DNA of 64,000 bases, taken from positions 10,170,501 through 10,234,500 of the forward strand of contig OZ018417.1 in the NCBI GenBank assembly GCA_963969595.1, read 5' to 3'. The position numbers and the translations under genes are program-made. This document shows positions 32,372 to 44,200 of the stretch, piece by piece. Positions within the stretch are counted from its first letter, which is position 1. The number at the start of each line of letters is the position of its first letter. The notes under the pieces are model-generated. The model had not been told where the DNA came from, searched no databases, and was given only the letters and a program-made list of their open reading frames with translations. The stretch comes from Neckera pumila. Its lineage: Eukaryota; Streptophyta; Bryopsida; Hypnales; Neckeraceae.

Positions 32372-34747
32372 GTACAGTTGTGGACCCCTCACAGTTTGGA
32401 GCCCATGTCTCGAGAGTGCCAAGGGTAGGGAGACATCTATCCATTGCAAAGTGGATTCAGCTTTCGTTGATGGTCTTCCGAATTTTGGCTATGGAAAGAT
32501 GCTGAGCGAAATCAGCAGCTGGGGCATCGGCGGCCCAGCCAAGATGTTCGTGGAAGTCACAACCCCGACCGAAATGGCGTCCGTGCTCAGGTTTAGGGTT
32601 TAGGGTGCAAATCCTTCCTCATTCCCTGGTTTGCAATCTTGAGTGCATGAATTTGAATAGAAAATCTTTTAAATTTGAGCCCGACATTTGCTTGACTTGA
32701 AATATACTTGTGTTGCAGTTCTTGGTTTGGAATCATCTGTGCATGAAATTGAGCTTGATATTGACTTCAACTGCTTTCCGTGGTTTGCAATCTTCTGTGC
32801 ATGAATGTGATCTGAGCATTTGCTTCGGTTGCATTCCCTGGTTTGCAGTCCTTTGTGAATGGCTATGAGCTTGAAATATGCTTTCGTTGAAATGGTGTGC
32901 AATTTTTGTGCAAGAGTTTGAGCTTGACTATTACTTGTTTTGCGTTCCTTGGTTTGTAATCTTCTGAGTTGATCTTGACATTTGCTTGTCTCTTTGCAGG
33001 TATTGTAAAAGCAACGACGTGCGGTGGTTTGTGGTCGGCAAAGGCTCCAATTGCTTGTTCGATGACCGTGGTTTCGACGGTTGCATAATCCTCAACAGGA
33101 TTGAGTTTCTGGAGAGGCTCTCCACGGGGTTTTATCGAGTGGGAAGTGGCTATGCCTTCAATATGCTAGGGGTTCAATGCTCTCGAGAAGGCTTTTCGGG
33201 GCTTGAATTTGCTGGTGGAATTCCGGGCACCGTCGGAGGAGCCGTGTACATGAACGCGGGTGCTGATGGTCAGGTGTGAATGCATCAGTTCTTGTACTTT
33301 CTTTTTTTCTGCTCCTTGTCACAGGGTTACTACACCTAATGTCGAGACTCAATTTCTGTTCTCATGATGATCCATTTTTGGTATACTTTTGTTAGCACAT
33401 CAAAGAGGCTTCTAATGCACCAAAGATTGCATTATTTGGATGTTGTATGCAAAATTTATACGGACTTGTAGTTCTTTTGGTAGAAGACCTAAAACCAATG
33501 ATTCTTGAATCAAGGGTGTGTACATTCTCAAAATCGATGTACTTGTTGTGCAAATTCCAAGATTTCACGGTGTTACACTTAAGTACGTTTTTCATGTAGC
33601 TATCTCTACCCTTACTATTCTTGAAAGGAGCTTACAACACTGCTAATTTAACGATGAAACAGTGTATCTAACGTGCTCTTATTCTCTGATATCGTTACCA
33701 CACACATCTTCTTACTTCTTGAGTTTCTAGAGCTTTTGAGGAGGAGTCCCCTCGTGACATGAATCACTTCAATAGCTCCCGACCAGTGACAATAATCCCT
33801 GGATTGACAATCTTGGTAAGACTTGTTAGCGGGTGGAAGCAGTCTGCTATTGCCACCATTTTTAGCCATAATGATTGAATCCAAATCATATTTTATAGTT
33901 TTACGCATTTTCAGATGTTTTTATCCAAACCATGTCTTAACATTGTAAGATGAACAGGAAGAGGATTGCACGCATAGAACACGTTTAAGAATGTTTACGG
34001 TGTTAATGGTGATCATGATTCTCTCCTTGTTGCTCAGAATGCGGCTGTATTGTGTACTAACCTTCCAATAGGAAACAGGAGACGTTGTGCAGAACGTGGA
34101 AATTGTAACAACGACTGACATTGCACGGTCCCTTTCTCGAGATGCTGGTGAATTGAAGTTTGAGTACCGCACTTCCCCTTTTCAGAAGATGAGTGACTCG
34201 GCTGTAATTGTCGCTGCCACTTTCGAGTTGCAGCCCAACTCCGACGCTAAGCAACGACAACGTATGTATTTAGAGAGGTCTGATTATCGTCCTCCTCATC
34301 CTTTTTCTGCCTTCTTGCTCTTTCATCCTACTCTTTTTTTTGATGTTTTGAATCAGTAGTGACAGAGGATTTTCGCCATTTAGTCTAAATGGCGAAGGAG
34401 ACTTGGCATTGCTTGATGGAATTCAATCAAATTTCATTTTGATGTTATGTTGCAGGCGGTTTAGGACACAACCAGTGTCTGAGAGGAGTGCAGGCTGTGT
34501 TTTTCGGAATCCAGGAGCGGGATGCGAGTCCGCCGGGGCTTTGATAGAGCAGGCTGGACTCAAAGGAGTGGCAATCGGGGGAGCCAGAATTTCTGAAAAG
34601 CATGCTAATTTTCTCATCAACGGAGGAGGCTCAAAGTCACAGGACATGCAGGCTCTGATAGCGCTGGTCAAAGAGCAGGTGCACGAAAAGTTTGGGTTTT
34701 GGCTGCATGACGAAGTCTTGTATGTCCCCTACAACCACGAAAACTAG
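32259..34747 (+). CDS. MurB: UDP-N-acetylenolpyruvoylglucosamine reductase, plastid-type MurB, four exons
   Basis: MurB uses FAD and NADPH to reduce UDP-GlcNAc-enolpyruvate to UDP-MurNAc, step two of peptidoglycan precursor synthesis. Exons 32259-32590, 33000-33273, 34072-34277 and 34456-34747 join in phase to 367 residues; introns are GT-AG. Residues 1 to about 65 (MAMAVSSMSF start, Ser/Arg-rich, few acids) look like a chloroplast transit peptide. FAD-domain motifs: WGIGGPAK (88-95), VVGKGSNCLF (122-131), and GLEFAGGIPGTVGGAVYMNA (178-197). The catalytic Arg is R235 in FEYRTSPF. The proton-donor position, Ser in E. coli, is Cys (C285) in SAGCVFRNP. The final Glu is E357 in LHDEVLYV. The short spacing between R235 and C285 suggests the type II form lacking the Tyr loop. 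The exon 3 donor AG/GTCTGA was chosen over the stronger GTATGT at 34262 because only it gives YLERRFRTQP in frame. No stop or frameshift was seen. Confidence 0.93.
32591..32999 (+). repeat. MurB intron 1 made of diverged units of about 60 bp
   Basis: Words of the form CCTGGTTTGCAATCTT, GTGCATGAATTTGAGCTTGA and ATTTGCTT recur about six times across the intron. The unit resembles the sequence that ends at the true acceptor, so acceptor-like TTGCAG or TTTGCAG copies occur inside (near 32716 and 32844). The intron begins with two telomere-type units, TTTAGGG twice (32592-32605). Confidence 0.65.
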
Positions 34748-35755
34748 TTTCTGTGAAGGCCGAATGGAATGTACGCCAGTCTTCTGCTATCGAGTAGCAC
34801 CCATGCAGGTTAACCAGGACCTCACCTCGCAAGGTTTGCTATTCACAAGCTTGTAGTATTTTGGAGTGTGATTTCATTGGGAGATCACGAATGAGCTCAC
34901 TTGGGGAAGATCACTTCGAGTTTGCATTATGCAACGTTGCATCATGTTTAAATTTTGTTTCACTATTAGTGCCATTTTAAGGATGCAAGAGGACCCCACC
35001 ACATTGTTAAATAATGAACATTATGAATCGGGAGGTGGGGGAGGGATAAGGATTGTGTACATAGTATTATGGAAAGAGAATTTATCTCTCAAACGCTACA
35101 TCTATTTTTCTGGAGGAAAAATTTGACAATAGATTCTCCTATTTTTAATGGATGAAATTGCTCAATTGCTAAAACTCTAAGGACAATATCACTCGACTAT
35201 GGATGAATTTAAACATTCTTTGAATGAATGTGTATTTTCATCCATGTTTGTATGCTTCATCTAAGTCAATGGATGCAAATAGCTCACCACTCTCGCTTTC
35301 TGCACAAAATTTCAACCCAGAAACTCGGCAGGAAGTCCATTCACCGAGTCCAAAGACGAAAATTTCCAGGATCTCCGAATCTCCCAATCAATGGGCGGGC
35401 TCCAGACTTCCCCTTGTCGGTTGCGACTTGCGACGATCCCGAAGTCCTCCGCCCCTTCCAACCAAGTCTTCGTTGCAACTGGGTCCGTCCGCAATACGGC
35501 AATAGTCGCCAAGCATGGCTTATAGCACAAGCTCTCAAGTAAGTTAAGTAAGTTAAGGGCAGTGAAGCTTTCAGTTATGTAAAGCTGTGAATGCAAGTTA
35601 AGTTGGGGAGCATTGCTTGATGACGATCTTGCAGCACAGGAAGATACCATAGTATCTTATCGAGCAGTTCCGATTCTGACGGAGGCTGGTGCGCTGGAAA
35701 TTGCTCAAGACAATTGGCAGAAGCTATGGTGGTTTGAATTCTGCTGATTAGTACG
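34748..35755. other. MurB 3' region and an unassigned GC-richer block
   Basis: The first 200-400 bases are likely 3' untranslated. At about 35270-35720 GC rises and there are competing open frames. A stretch after a CTTGCAG acceptor-like site (about 35634) reads QEDTIVSYRAVPILTEAGAL and ends at a TGA at about 35748. This may be the last exon of a small gene whose first exon I cannot choose. Confidence 0.3.
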
Positions 35756-36121
35756 ATGGCTATGGCATCCTTGGTGTTGTGCGTGCTTGTGATTAGCGTG
35801 CTTTTCTTTGGGATTGCAGGTGTATATGTGTGTTTTGAATTGTTCCTTGCGATTGGATTAGAATGTGGTCAAATCTCGGTACTCTTACCACTTGGGGTTC
35901 CGACTTTACCCCTCTGGCATAGCTTGAATAATGTGTGCTACGGGTAATGACACTTTGCAGGATGCTTTAGAGAGGGTCTTAGAAGAGAGAGCCGTTTGAG
36001 AGGTTCTGGATTGTCCGAGTTTCAGCAAGCCAATCAAAATTTCAACAAGCCAATCAAAATTTCAACAAGCCAATCAAAATTGCTCAGTTTTTTTTTCCAA
36101 ATCCGGTGGTGCCCGACTTGA
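35756..36121 (+). CDS. Candidate small secreted peptide, two exons, 74 residues
   Basis: ATG at 35756 starts MAMASLVLCVLVISVLFFGI, an excellent signal-peptide or single membrane segment. A donor (CAG before GTGTAT at 35820) and an acceptor (TTTGCAG ending at 35960) join exon 35756-35819 to 35961-36121 in phase. The mature part would be basic (FREGLRRESRLRGSG) and then Asn/Gln/Lys-rich, because it crosses a 20-bp tandem repeat. It matches no peptide-hormone family I know. The tandem repeat in the frame and the short length make chance a real alternative. Confidence 0.25.
36021..36080 (+). repeat. 20-bp tandem repeat, three units
   Basis: Unit TTCAACAAGCCAATCAAAAT repeats three times with one mismatch (first unit has TTCAGC). 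The unit length is not a multiple of three, so a frame crossing it changes its reading each time. Confidence 0.9.
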
Positions 36122-36324
36122 CTGGGCTCGAAATCAATGACCTCTCTCAATTTCCGTGAACTGACTAATGCGTGGCTTGGAAGTGTGTGCTGCTGGGGAC
36201 TTGGCAACGCGCCGGCCCCTTCTTATTGTCTGACAAGCATTCCTAGCAGTCTGGCGCGTCTGTCTAGCACGGACTACTGGAGATGCCATAGCATTTAGTA
36301 GCTTGAGTTGATGTTGCCTTGGTT
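36122..36324. other. No gene seen
   Basis: Short GC-richer spacer without an open frame of note. Confidence 0.4.
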
Positions 36325-36426
36325 CTACAGTGATGGTGTGTCTCTACATCTTCCACCTGTCTAATTCATTAGTAGTTACTGATGAAACACTGTTGGGGTG
36401 TGGAATATACTACACCATCACTATAG
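36325..36426. mobile_element. Short MITE, about 100 bp
   Basis: Ends CTACAGTGATGGTGT and ACACCATCACTATAG are inverted repeats with one mismatch. The interior is unpaired. No target duplication was established. Confidence 0.5.
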
Positions 36427-36445
36427 AGCTACTGAATGTTATGGC

Positions 36446-37616
36446 TCTAACTACACTAAATAGTGCAATTAGATTGCCCCAGACTATATGTTGAGCATGC
36501 TTGAATTTCACATGGTTTATAACTTGAAGGTTGTTAATTTATTTTTTGGCAGCTTTGTAGTGGTTGCAGGGCCTTTTAACCCCTAAAGTTTCATGACTAT
36601 GTTCTCACCAAAAACGCTCCAAAACTGCCATTTCTAATACAACTACCAAATTTTTGGAAAAAAACAATTTTTGACACATGTAACCATAGGATCTTGTAGT
36701 ATGATAGTTTGAAAACATGTGGTAAAAATTTCAGAAAATTCCACAGTGTGGATCATAAGATATAAGCATTCAAAGTCTTGAAAATCATTTTTTCAATCCT
36801 GCGAAAAATCGGGCAGTTGCACTTTGCAAGCTCACTTTTCAATGAAGAAATGCCGATAAAGGTGGTGCTTCTTTGAATTCAGTTTCCTAAAAAAGTTGTC
36901 TATATGCTTGAAAAATTTCACATCATTTGGAATTGTACAACATATAGGAAAAAAATAGTAAGTAGAAAAAAGTAGAAATGATTCAAAATACTAAATTGTT
37001 ATAATTTTAATCATGGAATTTAAAAATACCAATCCCAACGGTTGTAATGTTGTAATAATCAATTTACATCCTAGATTTTTTTTTTTTCCAAAAAAATTGA
37101 AAACTGAGTTAAATAAACGACTTTAAAATTTTTTTAGAGTAGACAATCCATAACTGCCCGCAAACCAAAAACCCTCATAACTTTTGACTCATTGATTGAA
37201 ATGGAATGATTCAAAGCTTTTTAAGTATATATAAATGTAGAGAACCAATTTCAAAAAAAAAATTCCGGAAAAAATGATTTTTTCTGATTTGCCCAAACTG
37301 CCCGGTTACGAAAAAAAGCAACATATTAGGTTACAACTTTTGACTCGTATTTCAAAATGTCATGAAACTTGATACACATGAAGATATTCCTTACCCCCAC
37401 CTTCTATTAAAATTTCAGCCTCAAATATGGATTTCTCTAGTCACACGTACCTCCCCAAAATTTCTATACGGCCAAAAAACGCATGTTGGTCCTTTAGGGG
37501 TTAAATGTATATTTTTTGCAATAATTAATGATGAAAATCTTTTTTACAGCAGTAAAAGTGTAAGATATGAAAAATTAGTGTGGGGCAACCTAATTGCACT
37601 ATTTGGTGTAGAGTTT
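36446..37616. mobile_element. Mutator-like element hosting a family A copy
   Basis: Outer inverted ends contain AATAGTGCAATTAGATTGCC (left, about 36459) and GGCAACCTAATTGCACTATT (right, about 37584). They resemble the ends of the 9-bp-duplication element at 9778-10019. Once the nested family A copy (36576-37504) is removed, about 240 bp remain, the same size as the 9778 element. No clear 9-bp duplication is left here. Confidence 0.55.
36576..37504 (-). mobile_element. TTAA-family A element, full length, TTAA on both sides
   Basis: TTAA at 36576-36579 is followed by CCCCTAAAGTTTCATGAC. The other end is GGTCCTTTAGGGG followed by TTAA at 37501-37504. Length is about 930 bp. No open frame over 90 codons. 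TTAA duplication points to a piggyBac- or Kolobok-type transposase supplied in trans. Confidence 0.8.
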
Positions 37617-40314
37617 TAGTTCGTTTCCTTTGTTTGGGGTTTTGTAATTACCGCTGGATTTTGTTTGCTTTGTAGGGGTGTTTTTTCTTAGGTAAGATTT
37701 GAGATTTTAGGATCTATGAAAGCATGCGGTGGTTCAGAGGTATTGATTGATCGTTTTTTGGTATGTGTGAAATAGAGTTGTTTGTTGTGAAAGACGTGAA
37801 GACTTTGTTTGGTATATAGCCTTGTTGCGGTTGGGTGTAATTCCTCTATAGGAGCATTGTCATTTACAGTAGGATACAACTGAAAATGGTATTTTTGTGT
37901 TCCTAAGGGGAAAACTTTTCTATAGCCAACTATGGCATTGTCCTCGGGGCTGAAAAATTATTCATTTATCATGAATTTTTTTGGCACAAGATCATCTCTT
38001 AATTAATAATATTTACTAAATTTGGAGGTCTAAAAATTCACAGAAATGAAAATATTCTAAATCTACCAATGTTGTTGTCCTCCATTAGCCCCTATCATTG
38101 CTTGTAATCTTGAAGGGATAAAATGACATAAATCAAGAAGCTTTTTACCACTCATTGAGCTCAACTCTTTAAATTGCAAACTTTAACTCTGCTAGGTTTC
38201 TAGGACATATCTAGCCATTTCGGACAACATCTTTTAGAAACTTTAAAAGGTTCTTGAAGTGGATTGAGCTTGGGAGAATTTGCAGAATGCTTTCGGTCAA
38301 TGATTTCGAAGCCCCATTCTTGCTCTTTTTTATACACAATTGGCCAAGCTATGTGTGCACCTTTTTTTTAATTCAATGCCCCTTTGTAAGAAGCGGGTTG
38401 TCATTACTTGAATCTTCTTTACAATTACTAAGGTTTTGTTCACAACATTAGAAAGAAAAAGATGGATTCTAAAATTACATAGTTTACAATGACTTTCTAA
38501 CATGCTAAATTGAGTCGGGATGAACATCCAAATCTAAATTTTTCCTTGGTACATAAGTGAATTCAATCAAGGAGTCAATGTCAAAAAAGTCAAGGTTAAT
38601 GCTATACGGAATATCCAACAGTTTGCTCTATTTCCTTGGCTAAGTCCATTTCCAAGGGAAATTGTTGGTCTACATTTACTTGATGGATTTTTTATATTGC
38701 TAATATGCGATAGACTTGTTTCCATTAATGTACTCCATATAAACTTGGTGCCTTGTAAAAGAAGTCTAAAATTGCTATAGTGTTGGTAACGTAATACTCC
38801 TCTTCCTAAATTAAAAAAGTATTACCATCATCATATTAGCTGATTGTTTGTTGCAATGATAGTTGAATCCCTTGAATGAAGCCCTTCAACTTCACTCTAA
38901 TATTCAATATTTCTCTATAGCAACAACAAAAGAGATATGTTACTATGAGCACCTGTGACATATCCAATGGGTGATGGAAAAATGATGAGTAGATTCTCTA
39001 TCATGCATACAACTACCTTTGCTCCCAAAATAATTAGTTTTAAGAGAGTTGAGTGGATGAATGACAAACTAAGAGTGCCTAATCTCAAATGCAATGAGTG
39101 ATTCAATCAAAACAAGGATTCAAATTCAAAATTTATTGAAGAATGCATTATTATTTGTAATACCAGTGAAGAAGTTGCACTCCTATTTGGTTATTTTTTT
39201 CATATATGAAGACAAAAATTTGGATGAAATTGAAAGACAATATGTCCTGAAACTTGAATATTGCATTGGTATACAATGTTGCTTGTACATGAAAAAAATT
39301 CAAATGAAGTGGCCTTGTATCTAATATTTATTTCAAAGTTCATTCAATAACCATAATTGTAAGGCATGTTTGGTGGAAAAATATAGTTTGTCATAGAAAA
39401 TAGATACAATGAGGTACAAATAGAAAATGGTGAATAAAAACAATAAATTGAAAATTTGTGAAGACTTGAAGGTGATGAGATTTCACCAAAAAAATGAAGT
39501 CAAAACCATCTTCAATGTTTAGAAGTGCACATGCAAGGAAGCCTTATTTGTTTGAACATAAAGGGTACAAAATAATACATTTCTAGATTCCTCTTGGTAG
39601 GCACATGTCCTTCTATTGTAGAAATAAACAAAAAAAAATCAGTTTTAGATCATTACTTTTGAATACCTCCTAGTACTAAAATCCTTAAACCTCAAAGTGT
39701 TATAAATCAACAAAATTTACTTTGAAATATAAAATTATTTCTAAATTTCTAAAAATAAGGGATATCATTACAATCAAGTTATCCATCTCCAGTAAAAATT
39801 TCAAATTCATTGGATTCTATCTTCAAAAGTTCTAGTAGAAAACAACTTTGTCACTCAAAATGTGACACAAAATAGTTTTGATCTTTTTGGCAATCACCCT
39901 TTTATTATTTATTATTTGTATATTTGAATTATTTCACTGTCTTCCATATTTATAAATATTTTTATCATTATTTTTATTTATAATTTGATGGTTTATACAT
40001 TATTTCATTTTCTCCCCCAAGATAATCATAGCTTTGTTAGCTGTCCAAACGGGTTTTATTTTGTTTGTTTGTCCTATTTTATTCTCAAGAAGAAAACTTA
40101 TGATGAATAATTTACCCTTTTATGGTATGGTATGTGTATGGTTTTTTGTTTGGACCTATAGAATGGATTCAATTGCTACTAATTGGTATTTATTTACATA
40201 TAAATTGACCATCAATGTATTTGCTATAATTTTTGCATTTAGTTAAAACCTATAGTTTTAGGTTTGTGGGTCAACAAGTTGCACTACTTTAATTTGTACC
40301 TTCTACACACTATA
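37617..40314. other. No gene seen
   Basis: A 2.7-kb AT-rich spacer with only short frames and no identifiable transposon ends. Confidence 0.4.
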
Positions 40315-40541
40315 CACTATAAAGAAAACGGGTATTTTAAATGAGTTTTAGTATCTAGTCTTAATTATATAGTTATAAGTAATGACCTTTTAAGGAGATT
40401 TTTAATAAAAATTTACTAGAATTACATGTATTTCTAGTAAATTTATACTAAAAATCTTTTCAAAAAATCATTACTTATAATTGTACTACAAGGACTATAC
40501 TTAAAAATTCACTTTAAATCACCTTGGTTTTTCTTGTAGTG
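40315..40541. mobile_element. CACTA-type MITE with ATA target duplication
   Basis: Begins CACTATAAAGAAAACGGG and ends TTTTTCTTGTAGTG. ATA flanks both sides (40312-40314 and 40542-40544). The core is a near-perfect palindrome around TACATGTATTTCTAGTAAA. It is the same family as 49824-50045. Confidence 0.75.
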
Positions 40542-41159
40542 ATAAGAATTTTCTATCTAAGCTGATGGATTCTATTGGACATTTAATGTAACACCGATGT
40601 TTTTATGTCAACAATGATGTCCAATGTAATATATTTATATTGTGGAATTCTAAGCCTAGGTATTGAAGTTTGGGCATTATGAAAAACCCATGTTTTTATG
40701 TCACCGTCCTCAAACCATAGCACCTTTATCATAAGCCTTACTAGATGAACTAATTGATGAATGGACTACTTCATGTGACTAGAATTTTTGAGAAAAGAGA
40801 ATATTATGTGCTATTGAAAATTTTGTCCATCACCTCAAGGATGTTCTTAAAGAAGTGTCTGATGCAAAAGTCTTGGAATTTATTTCAACTAACTCAACTC
40901 TTGACTCTATAATTTTTTTATTGATATCAATTGCTTAATTAATTCTCAATGATTAGAAAAGTTGGTGATTGAAGAGAATTTTGTTCATGGATTGTTGCAA
41001 TGTTAGGAATTTTGCCTAAATTTCATGACCCTCCACGGTGTTGTCAAATATCAAATGTGAAATTTTTGCATGGGGCACTTGTGAATATAAATCCTCTTCT
41101 TTGGAGATTTTTTGGTTGAATGGTTTTAAAGCAATAGTATTGTGATTCTTGATGTATTA
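40542..41159. other. No gene seen
   Basis: AT-rich spacer with short unrecognised frames. Confidence 0.4.
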
Positions 41160-41260
41160 CACTACAAGAAAATAGCATCCAAATTAATACGTCCCAATTG
41201 ACAGACAACGTCCAAATTGACAAAAAAATGTCCAAATTGACAAAAAATTGATAAGATATT
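41160..41260 (+). repeat. CACTA-like terminus with tandem GTCCAAATTGACA units
   Basis: CACTACAAGAAAATAGC has the form of a CACTA transposon end. It is followed by three units of about 18 bp (GTCCAAATTGACA plus A-rich spacer), like subterminal repeats. No matching right end was found, so it is probably a fragment. Confidence 0.4.
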
Positions 41261-44200
41261 GATAGAAAAAATATTGATACAAATCAAAGAATCAAAACAA
41301 AAACTATATTAAGCAGGCTTTTGGCAATTGTTCTTAAATGAGGCATGGACTCAAAATCTGGAAGGTAATATTTATTCACATGAAACTTCTCAATGGTCTT
41401 TGATTAATTAGTGCACAGCAAACCATTGATTTGTTGTATTGCCGAGGGAAACTTAGGGCAACTAGAGCAACTTTTATTTTGTTTTAATTGGATTGGGCAA
41501 AAAATTTGAATTCTTACCGATTGAGGTGTGACAGGATTTGTTTTGTTTATTTTGGATCTGTATAAGGCCTCAAGCTGACTTTATGTCCATTATAGGCAAT
41601 AGGCAAGTCATATTCTACAAGCAAGACTAGTCCGGCTAAGGAGAAAAAGGACCATTTACAATTTTCAAGCACAGCATCAAAGTCTTCAAGTTGCACTGCT
41701 ATGGCTGTCTATATGTTGTATTCACCATCGATCACCATAACTGCCGCTACCACCACCACCACCATCAAAGCACAATTCTGTTCCATCAACTCTCCACCTT
41801 GCCTCACCATCTTTGATTCCAAGTATAGACTCCACTCTACAATAACATTCACCGAAATTGTTTCCGAAACTTTATTATCCCTTGTGGAAGCATGAAATCA
41901 ACAACTCTTGAACATAATGAAAATGAACCTGTGGCTCTTGAAAACCTTGCACTTTAGGGGCTTTGGAGATGATTGACTTGCCCAGCTTTAGAGAACAAGC
42001 ATCAATCATCTAAGGGGCAAATCATCTCCTTTTCCACTTGTACAATGCAACTATGCATGCATGAATGTCGAGCATTATTTTAGTGCAAAGGCTTGAACAT
42101 GATGACAATAATTTAGATGAATAGATGAAGAATGTTGGAGGAATACAGTGGACTAGTACTTAGTTGATTTACTCTACGTAAGTCCGTCAGACAAACGAAA
42201 CATCAGGATCCAATTGAGCGTCTGTCAAGATCAAGAAAAAACATAAAATAAAATGAAATAATTTGGATGGCCCGTCCATTGAGCGTGTTCGTCCAAGTTG
42301 ACAAATGAGCTGTCTAGGTCATCTAAAAATAATTATATATATTTAGAGAGAGAGAGAGAGAGAGAGAGATAGTTTTTTTCTTTACACCCCTAGACAGGGC
42401 TTATTCTATCAACTTACAATCAATTTCACTCTATATACAATTTTGTATCCTCTTGTTCGTGCACTTTCTTAGATCAATAAAAAGATATTTAAAAAGGCAA
42501 GCCATAGCTACGATAAATTTCTTTTACTTTTAAAAAATCCATAACTTTCACAGTGCTATAGGTTCAAACTCAACAAAGTTGGCATGAATAGAAAGCTTGG
42601 CGTTTTCACATGCAATGTGAAAGTTACAATTTTCCAAAATAAAAGATAATTTAATTCAGTTTTCCAATTCATAAAAAATTTGAAATTCAATAACTTTCAC
42701 ACAGTAGGTCCAAACGCCGCAAAAAAAAAGTGTGTGCATCCTTTCTTATTAGGAGCTTTCCAATAGTACCAAAACACCGTTGGTCACCTCAATATTTTTT
42801 AGATCTCAGCGTATCAAACTAACAAAACAAAACAAAACAAACAAACCACCTAACTTAAGGTATAAACATCCTCCCAAAATCTTAGAATTAGAAATTCAAA
42901 AATCTATTCTCTATGCTATGTCAAGTAGAAACTTTCTCTAAATCAAAACTTTCTCAAAGTTCTAGATTCGGCGGCAGCTTTAAATCCCCTTCTTTCCAAA
43001 CCTACAAGTTTCTAAACTCAACTCCAAATTAAGAGTACTATAGATTCATAGAAAGTTAATAACTTTATACACAACTCATTCAATTTAAAAAACCCAAAAC
43101 ATTATAACCAAATTTTCACAAGCCCTCAAAGTTATTGCCTTCAAATCTTATTGATAGCTATTCCTTCATCACTACATCAAGTATACCTTACACACTCCAA
43201 TCCCAAATGAAATAAGTTATGCATTTTTGAAAAATCACAATAGAAAAGAAAAAATGCTCATAAAATTTCATTACAATCCAAAACATACACAAATTGCTTT
43301 CGTTCCTCAAATACACGGCTTTCAAAGTACACTATGAGGGTATAGAGCCTCCCTTTATCCAACCTCAGAAGGGGACACATCAATCTACATCTTGGCCACG
43401 TGGACACTTCAAGGCTCATTATCTCTTTTTCTTACCACCCCCACCTCTGAACCTAACCATACCCTTTCTTTGACTACAAAACCTCAAATAACAACAAAGA
43501 AGGTAAACTAAGATTCACTTTTCTTTTCAACAACTCAATCAAATTCTAATAAATATGAAAACTATTCAAAGAAAACTATTCAAAAAATAAGGATCAAATG
43601 TTTATCAAATAGAGTCTATGAATCTTCTATGGAAATAGATACAATTGCCAAATTATAAATTTGGTTGGTTGGATAAGTCCTTGACGTCTTGGCTAGTCCA
43701 AGTTCAAAGTCCGTTGGACTCATTGGGTAGCTTGTGACTTGGCACTGCTAGCAAGAGTATGCAGGAAAGTTGTATGGTCAACTTGCTACCTATCCCCCTT
43801 GAGCTATGACAAGGTGCAAAATACCTAAGATAGGATAACAAGCTCGTCAAAATTGTGGTTTTTACCACAAGCACTTCCCATTTATTCTGTTCATTTCTTT
43901 TGAGTGTACTACATATAATGAAATTGAATAAACAAAAATTTATGTATTTATATAATGGATCAATTTGCTTTGTAACAACGGACTTTGCTATCAAAAGTTT
44001 TAAGCAGATGAAGCTCTATCTCGAACTTGCTTTACCAAACATCATCCATCAATTTCTCATAACTACTTGATCTAAATTCACTTCTACTTTTGGAATTTAG
44101 TTTAAAATTAATCCTAGCTTTTGAGGTTTCAATTTCACTTGAATTGAACGGATGACTACAACTTTCTTTCAAATCTAGACTTGTATAAGACCAAAGTTCA

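Noticed and set aside
33158..33352. Minus-strand frames within MurB
   Set aside because: They overlap conserved MurB exons in antisense and have no support of their own.
43704..43994. 96-codon minus-strand frame
   Set aside because: Low-complexity AT-rich translation without splice signals or recognisable motifs.
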